A DNA stretch of 64,000 nt from Bacteroidales bacterium (GTDB taxonomy: Bacteria > Bacteroidota > Bacteroidia > Bacteroidales > UBA932): contig JAUYTX010000013.1 in NCBI GenBank assembly GCA_030695025.1, forward strand, positions 1-64,000, in the 5' to 3' direction. How positions within the stretch are numbered: the stretch's first letter is position 1; every line of letters begins with the position of its first letter. Below are positions 8,896-17,405 of the stretch, piece after piece. The notes below the pieces were generated by a model. That model did not search any database, had not been told where the DNA came from, and saw nothing but the letters and a program-made list of their open reading frames with translations. The translations under genes were made by a program, and so were the position numbers.

Positions 8896-10550
8896 GATCT
8901 TTGGCGATATCCAATTATGCACTTATAGACACCCTTGAGATAACTTTTCCTGAGGGTCTTATTATAATTACGGGAGAGACAGGAGCAGGAAAATCAATTT
9001 TGCTCGGAGCAATGTCACTTCTTCTGGGAAGCAGGGCAGATAAAGAAATTTTAAAAGATGTCTCCAAAAATTGTGTTGTGGAGGCAACATTTACAATTGA
9101 ACCCGATTCTTCTACAATTGAGTTGTTCAATGAGTTTTCAATTGAACCGTCAAATGAGATAATCTTAAGACGAGTTGTTACTCCAAATGGGAAAACACGC
9201 TCATTTATAAATGACCAACCCGTAGGAGTTCAATTTCTTAAAGAACTGTCCGACAAAATTATAGACATTCACGCTCAACACGAACACCTTCTTATTGGGG
9301 ACAGCCGATTCCAATTATCAGTCCTGGACTCATTTGCCAAAAGCAAAAATCAACTCGACATATATCAGGCATCATACAATCTGCTTAAAGAGCTTGAAAC
9401 CGAGAAAGAGCTTCTTAGCGAGAAAATCACAAAAGAAGAACTGGAACTTGAATATAATCGGTTTCAGTTTAACCAGCTTGAGGATGCAAAACTTCTCCCG
9501 GGTGAGCTCGAAGAGTTAGAGGCCGAATTTAATATTCTTAATAACGCTGAAGAGATAAAGAGCAATCTTCAACTGGCAATAAGCTGTTTGAATCCGAATG
9601 ACATTTCTGTTGTGCAGGGTCTGCGTGAGATTCATACAATTCTGGATAAAATTTCACGTAATTTACCTGCCGCTTGGGAGATTGCCCAAAGAGCAGAAGA
9701 GTGCAGAATTGAGCTTAAAGACATTGAATCTGAACTGCTGTTAATATCAGAGAAAATTACCGTTTCGCCACTTAGAGCACAACAATTGGATGAGAGAATA
9801 TCTCTGTTGTATGAACTTCAGAGAAGATATAAAGCAGACACTATTGAAAGACTAATCCAAATTAAAGAGGAGCTTGCTCAAAACCTCCTGAATACTCATA
9901 ATGACCGGGAGAAGCTTGAAAAATTAAATGCCAAAATCATAGAAGTTCAGGGAGAGAGGGAGAGGTGTGCCAAAGCTCTTACCAACACAAGAGCTGACTC
10001 ATCTTTGGGGTTTTCATCTGAACTCAGGGACAAGATTCGTGAACTTGAAATGCCACATGCTGAGTTCAATGTAATAATAACAGAGAGCCCTAACTACCAT
10101 TTTTATGGTAAAGATGAAGTTGTATTCACTTTCTCAGCCAACAAAAACATACCTCCAAGAGAGTTGTCAAAGGTGGCATCTGGAGGAGAACTTTCAAGAA
10201 TAATGCTATGTTTGAAAGCAGTAATGGCCCGTGAGAGCGGAATGCCTACTCTTATTTTTGATGAAATTGACAGTGGTGTCTCCGGAAGCATAGCAGACAA
10301 AATGGGGGTACTGATTGACGAACTGAGTAAAAATATGCAGGTTTTTGCAATAACCCATTTGCCGCAAATTGCTTCAAAAGGCGGTTGTCATCTCCTGGTT
10401 TACAAAGAGGCCGATATTACAGGTAAAGCAGCTACAAAAATAAAAGAGATTAAGGAAGATCAGAGAGTGATGGAGATTGCCCGGATGCTAAGTGGGGCTG
10501 GCCTTACGGATGCAGCTGTTGCCAACGCAAAAGTATTCCTTAAAACTTAA
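8889..10550 (+). CDS. recN: DNA repair protein RecN
   Basis: An SMC-like ATPase in double-strand-break repair. The 553 residues match the family length. Walker A is GETGAGKSILL (about residues 30-40). A long central coiled coil is rich in Glu/Lys/Leu. The C-terminal head carries the ABC signature SGGELSRIMLCLK, the Walker B LIFDEIDSGVSG and the switch His in AITHLPQIAS. It starts inside the last codons of coaBC, so translation is probably coupled. Confidence 0.95.
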   Translation: MLRSLAISNYALIDTLEITFPEGLIIITGETGAGKSILLGAMSLLLGSRADKEILKDVSKNCVVEATFTIEPDSSTIELFNEFSIEPSNEIILRRVVTPNGKTRSFINDQPVGVQFLKELSDKIIDIHAQHEHLLIGDSRFQLSVLDSFAKSKNQLDIYQASYNLLKELETEKELLSEKITKEELELEYNRFQFNQLEDAKLLPGELEELEAEFNILNNAEEIKSNLQLAISCLNPNDISVVQGLREIHTILDKISRNLPAAWEIAQRAEECRIELKDIESELLLISEKITVSPLRAQQLDERISLLYELQRRYKADTIERLIQIKEELAQNLLNTHNDREKLEKLNAKIIEVQGERERCAKALTNTRADSSLGFSSELRDKIRELEMPHAEFNVIITESPNYHFYGKDEVVFTFSANKNIPPRELSKVASGGELSRIMLCLKAVMARESGMPTLIFDEIDSGVSGSIADKMGVLIDELSKNMQVFAITHLPQIASKGGCHLLVYKEADITGKAATKIKEIKEDQRVMEIARMLSGAGLTDAAVANAKVFLKT

Positions 10551-10576
10551 CATAAAACTTAACACATCTACTATAT

Positions 10577-11392
10577 ATGAGACTTATAATCCAAAACTCT
10601 TACGAACAGGTATCCCAGTGGGCAGCAGCACACATTGTTAAGAGAATTAAAGAATTTGAACCTACACCGGACAAACCCTTTGTTCTCGGGCTGCCAACAG
10701 GTTCAACTCCTTATGGGACGTACAAGGAGCTCATTCGCTATTGCCGAGAGGGTGTGGTTTCCTTCAGCAATGTCGTGACCTTTAACATGGATGAGTACAT
10801 AGGCATCCCAAAAGAGCACCCTCAATCCTACTTCTCTTTTATGTGGGAGAACTTTTTCCAGCACGTGGATATTAAACGTGAAAATGCAAATATTCTTGAC
10901 GGAAATGCACATGATCTGGAGCTGGAATGTGAGAACTACGAAAAAAAGATGAAATCTTACGGAGGTGTAAATCTCTTTATGGGTGGTATCGGCCCTGACG
11001 GACACATTGCATTTAATGAGCCGGGGTCGTCATTGTCTTCAAGAACCAGATTGAAAAATCTTACTACTGACACAATAATTGCCAACTCAAGATTCTTCAA
11101 TAACGACATATCTCAGGTTCCAAAAACAGCACTTACAGTTGGAATAGGAACCATAATGGATGCCGATGAGGTAATGATTCTGGTTAACGGACATCATAAA
11201 GCAAGAGCCTTGTTCCACGGCGTTGAGGGAGCAGTAAACCATATGTGGACCATCAGCGTACTACAGATGCACCGTAAAGGCATTATAATATGTGACGATG
11301 CTTCGACGGTTGAGCTTAAGGTTGGCACTGTAAACTATTTCAAGGATATTGAACGTGAAAACCTTGATCCCAGAAGTCTTCTGATGTTCTAA
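10577..11392 (+). CDS. nagB: Glucosamine-6-phosphate deaminase
   Basis: Converts glucosamine 6-phosphate to fructose 6-phosphate and ammonia in amino-sugar catabolism. The 271 residues are the usual length. Family motifs are [15 protein letters not shown] (phosphate binding), NMDEYIGI (the catalytic Asp region) and [15 protein letters not shown] (the catalytic Asp/His/Glu loop). It lies 26 bp after recN without a clear promoter box, so it may be read through from that operon. It ends one base from the stop of the convergent gene. Confidence 0.95.
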   Translation: MRLIIQNSYEQVSQWAAAHIVKRIKEFEPTPDKPFVLGLPTGSTPYGTYKELIRYCREGVVSFSNVVTFNMDEYIGIPKEHPQSYFSFMWENFFQHVDIKRENANILDGNAHDLELECENYEKKMKSYGGVNLFMGGIGPDGHIAFNEPGSSLSSRTRLKNLTTDTIIANSRFFNNDISQVPKTALTVGIGTIMDADEVMILVNGHHKARALFHGVEGAVNHMWTISVLQMHRKGIIICDDASTVELKVGTVNYFKDIERENLDPRSLLMF

Positions 11393-11393
11393 A

Positions 11394-12488
11394 CTAAGCC
11401 TGCCCCAGAAACAGGGCTGCTTTTGAAAATACATTTTCGAACCAAAAATTTTTCTCCACGAGGTTTACCTTTTGACTGTCAGCCGGGAAAGGTACCTCGT
11501 GTGAGTATTTAAAGGGAAAGTCCAACTCAGTAAGAATGCTCTTGTACACTCCTCCCAAAGCTCTTTTAATCCCTTCCGTAGGTATTACTGTGTCCTTTTT
11601 AAGAGATATGATTCTTATTCTCTCTTTGTTTTTTTTATAAAACCCTACCCTCTTCTCTCTATTCAGTTCGTAACCTATATGTGTAATAAAGGCATCTTCA
11701 ATACTGTCTCCTAATCTTCTGTTTTCACCGTTTTCCTTAACAAAAACTTCACGGTAGTAGCTATTGAGCATTTTGAATGATCTTCTGTCCATTATCAGTT
11801 TAGAGCTGCCATTCATCTCAGAAAAGAGCGCCCCTCCGCAAAACATAAATAGCCTACTCTCTTTAAAAATTCCAGCAGGGTCTGACATAAAAAGCACCTG
11901 AGACAACAACGCTCCTATTGAATAAGCAAAGACATCCATTCTGCAATTTTTGTCAAATAATGGATGACCTCCTTCACGGATTTCATTTCCCAGCTGAGAT
12001 ACATTAAAAACAGTCTCTCTGCCTGCCAGATAGAATCTGAAAGGATCGGCTGCTATCCTTGTGCTCAAAGCATAATTAAAGAAAGAGAGATCCTGAGAAT
12101 CTCCTCCATTGGATATATGTTCGTTTACCAGTTTCTGCATCTCTCTGGGGTTACTCCAACTGGCGGGAGAACGGTTTATATGAAGCGAGATGGGAAATAA
12201 AATTACAGGCTTACCTGTTTTATCTGACAAATAATTAGCCCATGGGCGGTATTTGTCCCAACTGCGTTCATTAAGGCCGTGAAAAAGTAAAATTGCCGAA
12301 CTGAACCTTTTGTCCGGCACATCATCTCCAATATTTGAAGGCACGACTACATAATATTTAAAATTTTGATTTTCTATAATCTGATTGTCATTATCAGGAA
12401 AGTGCTCGGGAACGGCAACACTCTCTCTGGCCCCGCTAATCTGATCGTAGCCCAGTCTTTCGCTGAATTCCAAAGTAAATTCTCTCAT
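11394..12488 (-). CDS. Alpha/beta-hydrolase-like protein, possibly DUF6051 family
   Basis: A 364-residue protein without a signal peptide. Hydrolase-like features are a beta-strand and oxyanion-type loop AILLFHGLNERSWDKYRPWA (about residues 103-122) and a possible nucleophile elbow MDVFAYSIGALLSQ (about 205-218). There the usual first Gly of GxSxG is Ala (AYSIG). A candidate Asp is in SLKKDTVIP and a candidate His in FKYSHEVPFP. It resembles an uncharacterised Bacteroidota family that I recall as DUF6051, but the name needs a profile search. It is monocistronic and convergent with nagB. Confidence 0.5.
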   Translation of the reverse strand: MREFTLEFSERLGYDQISGARESVAVPEHFPDNDNQIIENQNFKYYVVVPSNIGDDVPDKRFSSAILLFHGLNERSWDKYRPWANYLSDKTGKPVILFPISLHINRSPASWSNPREMQKLVNEHISNGGDSQDLSFFNYALSTRIAADPFRFYLAGRETVFNVSQLGNEIREGGHPLFDKNCRMDVFAYSIGALLSQVLFMSDPAGIFKESRLFMFCGGALFSEMNGSSKLIMDRRSFKMLNSYYREVFVKENGENRRLGDSIEDAFITHIGYELNREKRVGFYKKNKERIRIISLKKDTVIPTEGIKRALGGVYKSILTELDFPFKYSHEVPFPADSQKVNLVEKNFWFENVFSKAALFLGQA

Positions 12489-12621
12489 TTTTTCTATTTA
12501 ATTTTTCACAAATAAAGAGATGAGAACCGGTCGTGTCAAAAAAAAGGTTTGTAGGTATCTGTTTTGGGATAAAATTATGGTATAAGGGATAAAAAAGTGA
12601 TATGAGTGGCGAAATTATTTC

Positions 12622-12629
12622 TAAATTTG
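12622..12629 (+). promoter_or_regulatory. -7 box of LytTR gene, very close to ATG
   Basis: TAAATTTG matches TAnnTTTG. The next in-frame ATG (12636) begins only 6 nt after the box, so the transcript would be leaderless or nearly so. The in-frame GTG at 12606 lies upstream of the box and is unlikely to be the start. Confidence 0.5.
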
Positions 12630-12635
12630 TTTGTT

Positions 12636-13481
12636 ATGCAAATACCCGAATACATAAATAAAAAGAAAAACATTGTGCGGCTTGTTGGGTTTACAGCTCT
12701 TTTTGCCCTTGTTTTCATAAATATTTACAAACCTTTCAGCTCTTCCGGGTGGTATAAAGTTTCGGAGTTTATGTTTTTTGTTTACTCCTCAATAATTATT
12801 CTAACAGGAGTTCTTGTGGTTGTTATAAGTCGCCTCATTATGTATTTCTATAGCAAAAGGCACAAGATATCATACTGGAAATATGGAATCTGGGTCTTTA
12901 TTGAAATATTTTTAATGTCATGCTTTTATACCTTCTACACACTTCTTCTGAATACTGACAGAGATATTATGGAGATTTTTGAAGGGTCTCTAAAGAATAC
13001 CACGCTCGTTCTACTGCTCCCCTATATTGTTCTGTGGTTCTATTTCGGGTGGAGGGACAGTGTAGAAAAGCTGGCTGTTATTGAAAATCCTGATGAAATG
13101 ACTTTTTTGCTTCCCGGGAGTATTGCTTTTACTGACGAAAAGGGAGTTTTAAGACTATCTCTCTCCGGGTCAGATCTTCTGTATATTGAATCTTCTGATA
13201 ATTATGTTTTAATTCATTATACAGTTAATGAAAAGATTAAAAGATATCTTTTAAGAAATACATTAAAAAATCTGGAAAAAGAGCTCGAAAATACCATGGT
13301 TACAAGGTGTCACCGCTCTTTTCTGGTTAATCTGGAAAGGGCAAAGGTTATAAGAAGGGATAGAGATGGACTATATATTGAACTGGACGCTCCAGGATCA
13401 GAAGATATCGCTGTCTCAAAGAGCTATCAAAAAAAAGTGAGCGAGAAATTTCTCGCCCACTCATTTAAAGATCAAAAATAA
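12636..13481 (+). CDS. Membrane-anchored LytTR-type DNA-binding protein
   Basis: A 281-residue regulator with four hydrophobic segments in the first 150 residues (among them LVGFTALFALVFINIY, FVYSSIIILTGVLVVVI and TTLVLLLPYIVLWFYFGW). The C-terminal LytTR domain covers about residues 180-270, with the typical YIESSDNYVLIHY, LLRNTLKNLEKEL, TRCHRSFLVNL and VSKSYQKKV segments. There is no response-regulator receiver domain and no adjacent histidine kinase, so signal sensing may occur through the membrane part. Its target is unknown. It is convergent with the peroxidase gene (3 bp between stops). Confidence 0.8.
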   Translation: MQIPEYINKKKNIVRLVGFTALFALVFINIYKPFSSSGWYKVSEFMFFVYSSIIILTGVLVVVISRLIMYFYSKRHKISYWKYGIWVFIEIFLMSCFYTFYTLLLNTDRDIMEIFEGSLKNTTLVLLLPYIVLWFYFGWRDSVEKLAVIENPDEMTFLLPGSIAFTDEKGVLRLSLSGSDLLYIESSDNYVLIHYTVNEKIKRYLLRNTLKNLEKELENTMVTRCHRSFLVNLERAKVIRRDRDGLYIELDAPGSEDIAVSKSYQKKVSEKFLAHSFKDQK

Positions 13482-13484
13482 ACT

Positions 13485-14039
13485 CTACTTAAGATTCTCT
13501 GTGATTTTTGGATCCATAGGTTTAACTTTTGATGGGTAAAAACCTACAAGGCGTCCTTTTTCATCTATCAGATATTTTCCGAAATTCCACGAAGGCTCAG
13601 TGGTATTCCATCCGTTTTTTGCTTTTTCTGACAGCCATTTGTATATGCTGTTTTTATCAGCACCCTTTACAGAGGATTTTTCCATCATCATAAATGAGAC
13701 TCCGTAATTCATTTCGCAGAACTCCTTTATCTGTTCGTTTGTACCCGGATCTTGCGCTCCAAAATCATTTGAAGGAAATCCCAAAATAACAAGTTTCCCC
13801 TTATACTCCTGGCTCATTTGTTCAAGCTCTTCAAATTGCGGGGTATAACCGCATTTTGACGCCGTGTTTACAATTAATACCTTTTTGCCTTTTAGATTAT
13901 CGAATTTAAATGTTTCGCCTGTTATTGTCTTGAAAGACATAGCATAAAAATCAGAGGGAGGTGTAACCGGGTTCTGAGATATCGCCTCAGTTGCGAAAAG
14001 GGCAGCTACTGCCGAAAATATTGTTTTAACTATATTCAT
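13485..14039 (-). CDS. Glutathione peroxidase-family (thiol) peroxidase
   Basis: A 184-residue exported peroxidase of the Cys-GPx type; the first 21 residues look like a signal peptide. The peroxidatic Cys is in NTASKCGYTPQFEEL and a probable resolving Cys in IKEFCEMNYGVSF, which suggests thioredoxin-type recycling instead of glutathione. The Trp/Asn of the catalytic tetrad are in SWNFGKYL. The usual NQFG Gln is Asp here (FPSNDFGAQDPG). A near-match -7 box (TATATTAG, 14061-14068 minus) lies 21 nt before the start. Confidence 0.88.
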   Translation of the reverse strand: MNIVKTIFSAVAALFATEAISQNPVTPPSDFYAMSFKTITGETFKFDNLKGKKVLIVNTASKCGYTPQFEELEQMSQEYKGKLVILGFPSNDFGAQDPGTNEQIKEFCEMNYGVSFMMMEKSSVKGADKNSIYKWLSEKAKNGWNTTEPSWNFGKYLIDEKGRLVGFYPSKVKPMDPKITENLK

Positions 14040-14093
14040 TTTTGTGTGAGTTAATTTCTGCTAATATAAACAACTTAATGTTAAAAAAGTTTC

Positions 14094-16484
14094 TTAATAT
14101 CCAATTCTTATTAAACTCTGTTGTTCACCCTCTTCTTCCCGCTTTTGAGATTTTGACTGTTGTATCCTGTTTAAGTTGAACGTAAGTCCAATCCATAGTA
14201 CTCTGCTTTGATTTTTGCTGTTATTGTTCAATCTGTATATCGGGTTGTCTGAACTTATGTCCCATCTTCTCGTATTTAACGCATCTGACAGAGTAAGTGA
14301 TGCACTCAATTTGTCCTTTATAAGTAATCTCTTTATTGCTATGTCCAAAAAGTGTACCGCTTTTGTTTTAAATTGAGGGTAGGTTGCCGGAGAGGTATAA
14401 AAATATTGCAGACTTATGTCACTCTTTTTATCAGGAGTGATATTCACAGCAGCATTCCCCGACCACATTACGCTGTTGCTTGCAAGATCAAATCCGTTGA
14501 AAGAACCTGTTGTAATGCCGTAATACAAACTGCCTCCTGAGTTGAAAGAGAGAGCAGGTGAAACTTTATGTCTCAGATTGATATCAATTCCTGTTTTCTC
14601 ACTACGCTTACCATTTACATAGGTTAACATTAATGCATCATCGCCATAAAGCGAGGATACCTGCGTAATAAAATCAGAGATTGTACTATAAAAAAGAGAA
14701 GCGTTTAAGGATGTTCCGTTTTTGGAATAGTTGTACATGAGTTCAACTTTGGTTATCTGTTCCGGTTTTATGTATCTGTTTCCTGTTTCATAAACACTTT
14801 TGTCCAGCATGTTTACATAGGGATTAATCTGAGGATAAGTTGGTCTGGTAATTCTTCTTGATAGACTGAACGAGAGTGATGACTGCGAATTGAAATCTTT
14901 TTTAATCAAAAGAAAAGGAGCCAGAAAGATGTTATTGGTATGAATTGCTTCATTCTCCTTTACAATAATTAAATCTGATACTCCATATTCAGTTCTTAAA
15001 CCAAGTTTATAACTTAAGTCTTGCTTAAGCTTTCCTGAAAGGTTAAAGTATGCCGAACCAATATCTTCACCATGTGTAAGGTCAGTACTAAAGAAATCAT
15101 TAAAAACCCAATCATCTGTAAATGAGTCATATTGATACGTATCAAATTTAAAAGAATTTCCTCTGTGGAAATATCTGATACCTGCCTCTATAAGCGTTTT
15201 ATTGGGTGCTTTAAATGTATAGTCTGTCTGAAAAGAGTAGTTGGTTGGATGACCTCCTCCAAGAGATTTTAAAACGAATACATCATCTTCGAAATACCTT
15301 GCCGGTCTCTGCCCTTTTGTTCTTGAAAAGGAACCTCGGAATGTAATATCGCTAACATCTTTTTTAAGGATTTTTCTGTAATCGGCAACTGCCTCTCCCA
15401 TATGTCTAAGATGGTGGAATTCGTTTTCACGGTTAACAAAAGTAGTGTTTGACGAAGTTGTACTCAAATTAATAATCTGTTGATTATTATTGATTTCAGG
15501 TTTCACGTATTTAAAATTTAATGTGAGTTGATCGCCGTTACTGAATTTTTTAATTGCATTAAATATCAATGAATTTGTTTTTTGTTTCTGAACCGACTCA
15601 ATCTTTTGTTCTATTGAATTTGATGTTGAATAGAAAAATCTGTCAAGTTCACTGCTGACTTTTTCGACATGATATTTTCCAGAATAGCCAAATCCAAATT
15701 TCCATCCTAACGCATTAAACATGATGTTTGCATCACCATTTATCCTGTCGGGAAACCCATAGTTTAGAGATGAAGCAAGCGAAAAGCCATCCCTGTTCTC
15801 TTTTTTGGTAATAATATTGATTATTCCCCCAGTCCCTTCGGAGTCGTATTTTGCATCCGGATTGGTTATTATCTCTATGCTCTGTGCGAGAGAAGCCGGC
15901 ACACCGGCCAGTGAGCCCAATGTTGATGGAATTCCATCAATAAGAATAAGTATATTTGAATTTCCCCTTATTGAGATAGAATTATTGTTGTCAATCTGAA
16001 CCATAGAGGCAGATCTTAACAGATCGGTTATTGAACCTCTTGATGCGGCAATTGATGCAGATGGGTTAATTTTTGTTCTCTCAATATCTGTCTGTTTTTC
16101 GTTATAGGATGCAGTAACAGATGCCTCGTTTAGCAGATTTACTGAAGCATTAATCATAATTGGTTCAGTAAGTTTGTTTTCTCCCTCTTTAAGAGTTATG
16201 TCCAAAATTTTGGTTTGGTAGCCAATAAAACTGATTTCTAGTTTGTAGCTGGCAACTTTACTCGCCTTTAACCTGAAGACTCCAAGACTGTCTGTGAGTG
16301 CTCCGGCAACTATTTTATTTTCTGAATTTTTTAAAACAACCGAGGCAAATTCAACATTTTTTTCTCCCTCTTTCACTTTTCCTGTGAGGGATATGTTGTT
16401 TGGTGATGAGTTTTGGGAATAGATATTATTGGAAAAAAGTGTCAATAGTATGACTGATATAAGATAGATCGATTTGTTGAACAT
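14094..16484 (-). CDS. Outer-membrane beta-barrel receptor (TonB-dependent-receptor-like)
   Basis: A 796-residue exported protein with a signal peptide (LISVILLTLFSNNIYSQ). Residues about 30-115 form a carboxypeptidase-regulatory-like beta-sandwich (GKVKEGEKNVEFASVVLKN, LEISFIGYQTK). A plug-like domain follows, with SITDLLRSASMVQIDNNNSISIRGNSNILILIDG and IEIITNPDAKYDSEGTGGIINIIT-type sequence, then a long barrel of alternating strands. This is the architecture of OMP_b-brl_3-type receptors. No SusD partner is adjacent, so a polysaccharide-utilisation role is not indicated. The ligand is unknown. It has its own promoter at 16523-16530. Confidence 0.85.
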   Translation of the reverse strand: MFNKSIYLISVILLTLFSNNIYSQNSSPNNISLTGKVKEGEKNVEFASVVLKNSENKIVAGALTDSLGVFRLKASKVASYKLEISFIGYQTKILDITLKEGENKLTEPIMINASVNLLNEASVTASYNEKQTDIERTKINPSASIAASRGSITDLLRSASMVQIDNNNSISIRGNSNILILIDGIPSTLGSLAGVPASLAQSIEIITNPDAKYDSEGTGGIINIITKKENRDGFSLASSLNYGFPDRINGDANIMFNALGWKFGFGYSGKYHVEKVSSELDRFFYSTSNSIEQKIESVQKQKTNSLIFNAIKKFSNGDQLTLNFKYVKPEINNNQQIINLSTTSSNTTFVNRENEFHHLRHMGEAVADYRKILKKDVSDITFRGSFSRTKGQRPARYFEDDVFVLKSLGGGHPTNYSFQTDYTFKAPNKTLIEAGIRYFHRGNSFKFDTYQYDSFTDDWVFNDFFSTDLTHGEDIGSAYFNLSGKLKQDLSYKLGLRTEYGVSDLIIVKENEAIHTNNIFLAPFLLIKKDFNSQSSLSFSLSRRITRPTYPQINPYVNMLDKSVYETGNRYIKPEQITKVELMYNYSKNGTSLNASLFYSTISDFITQVSSLYGDDALMLTYVNGKRSEKTGIDINLRHKVSPALSFNSGGSLYYGITTGSFNGFDLASNSVMWSGNAAVNITPDKKSDISLQYFYTSPATYPQFKTKAVHFLDIAIKRLLIKDKLSASLTLSDALNTRRWDISSDNPIYRLNNNSKNQSRVLWIGLTFNLNRIQQSKSQKREEEGEQQSLIRIGY

Positions 16485-16522
16485 AATTTTAGAATGGAGT
16501 TATTTATTGAATTATTGGACAG

Positions 16523-16530
16523 CAAATATA
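16523..16530 (-). promoter_or_regulatory. -7 box of beta-barrel receptor gene
   Basis: On the minus strand this reads TATATTTG (perfect TAnnTTTG). It ends about 38 nt before the ATG at 16484. It lies between the receptor gene and the stop of the gene upstream, so the two are probably separate transcripts. Confidence 0.6.
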
Positions 16531-16551
16531 TCTTATTCCTACTATTCGTTA

Positions 16552-17202
16552 TCACTTTTCAATGAACTTAACAATCTCGGCTACGTTATCAGGATTTTTA
16601 AAATCAACCGGATTAGTCTTTGTATAGGCCTTGAATTCGGATGATTTTTCTTTGTACAAATTCCCAAGCTGCTTAATATTGATGAATTTATTCATTTTCC
16701 CCTCTCTCTTTAGCCAGTAGTTAATATACGGTCTGGTTTTATATCCCTCAGGCAGGGTAAGTTCATACAATACCCCGCCGGCATAAAGAGAAGAGTATGT
16801 TTTTGTTGCTGCTGTTTCAGTGGTAGTGCCATAGGCCGAAGGGGTTCCGGGCATTACCAGTGTGCAACGGTATTCGGCAAAAAGTTCATCTTTGCCTGAA
16901 TAGAGTAACTCAACAAACTTATTATTCTGAACAACAAATTTTCTCTCCCCAATTTTAACGGTGTCAATATCTTTAACAATCTCAGGGCCTAAAGCTAAAA
17001 TTTTACCTTGCTGATTAAAAAGCATCTCTTCACTTAGTAGATAATAATTCAAAACAGCAAAGTTGATTGAGCGATCTTTCATTATAACTGCTCCAGGAGT
17101 AAATTCTGACAGAAGGTAGTGTGTTATTTCTATTGATCTGTTTTGGGAGTTAAGAGAAACAGCCGAAATGCTGAGAATCACCATAAGAAAAATGTATTTC
17201 AT
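16552..17202 (-). CDS. Secreted protein of unknown function
   Basis: A 216-residue protein with a clear signal peptide (MKYIFLMVILSISAVSLNSQ). I do not recognise the family with confidence. The body has two mixed hydrophobic/charged segments (ERKFVVQNNKFVELLYSGKDELF; KTYSSLYAGGVLYELTLPEGY) and a C-terminal helical region with a repeated Lys-Asn-Pro pattern. The ATG at 17202 is used because it directly precedes the signal peptide. A near-consensus -7 box (TAACTTTA, 17227-17234 minus) lies 24 nt upstream. It sits between two outer-membrane receptors, divergent from the one at 17406. Confidence 0.65.
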   Translation of the reverse strand: MKYIFLMVILSISAVSLNSQNRSIEITHYLLSEFTPGAVIMKDRSINFAVLNYYLLSEEMLFNQQGKILALGPEIVKDIDTVKIGERKFVVQNNKFVELLYSGKDELFAEYRCTLVMPGTPSAYGTTTETAATKTYSSLYAGGVLYELTLPEGYKTRPYINYWLKREGKMNKFINIKQLGNLYKEKSSEFKAYTKTNPVDFKNPDNVAEIVKFIEK

Positions 17203-17276
17203 AGCACATTTGATTAAAAATCTGTGTAAAGTTATCACAAACTAAATATTTTACAAGGATATATTAACTCTTTTGA

Positions 17277-17284
17277 TATATTTG
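17277..17284 (+). promoter_or_regulatory. -7 box upstream of second beta-barrel receptor
   Basis: TATATTTG matches TAnnTTTG. The ATG at 17406 is 121 nt downstream, a much longer leader than elsewhere in this window. The leader shows no hairpin I can identify. Confidence 0.45.
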
Positions 17285-17405
17285 TATTCTTTTTTAATAA
17301 ACATCTGGCGTTCAGAAGTTACAGCGGCATAATAATTGCTGGGAAGCACATAATTATACATCTGCACCATTTTGTTGAATATTTCAGACCTAACCAACAC
17401 CAAAA

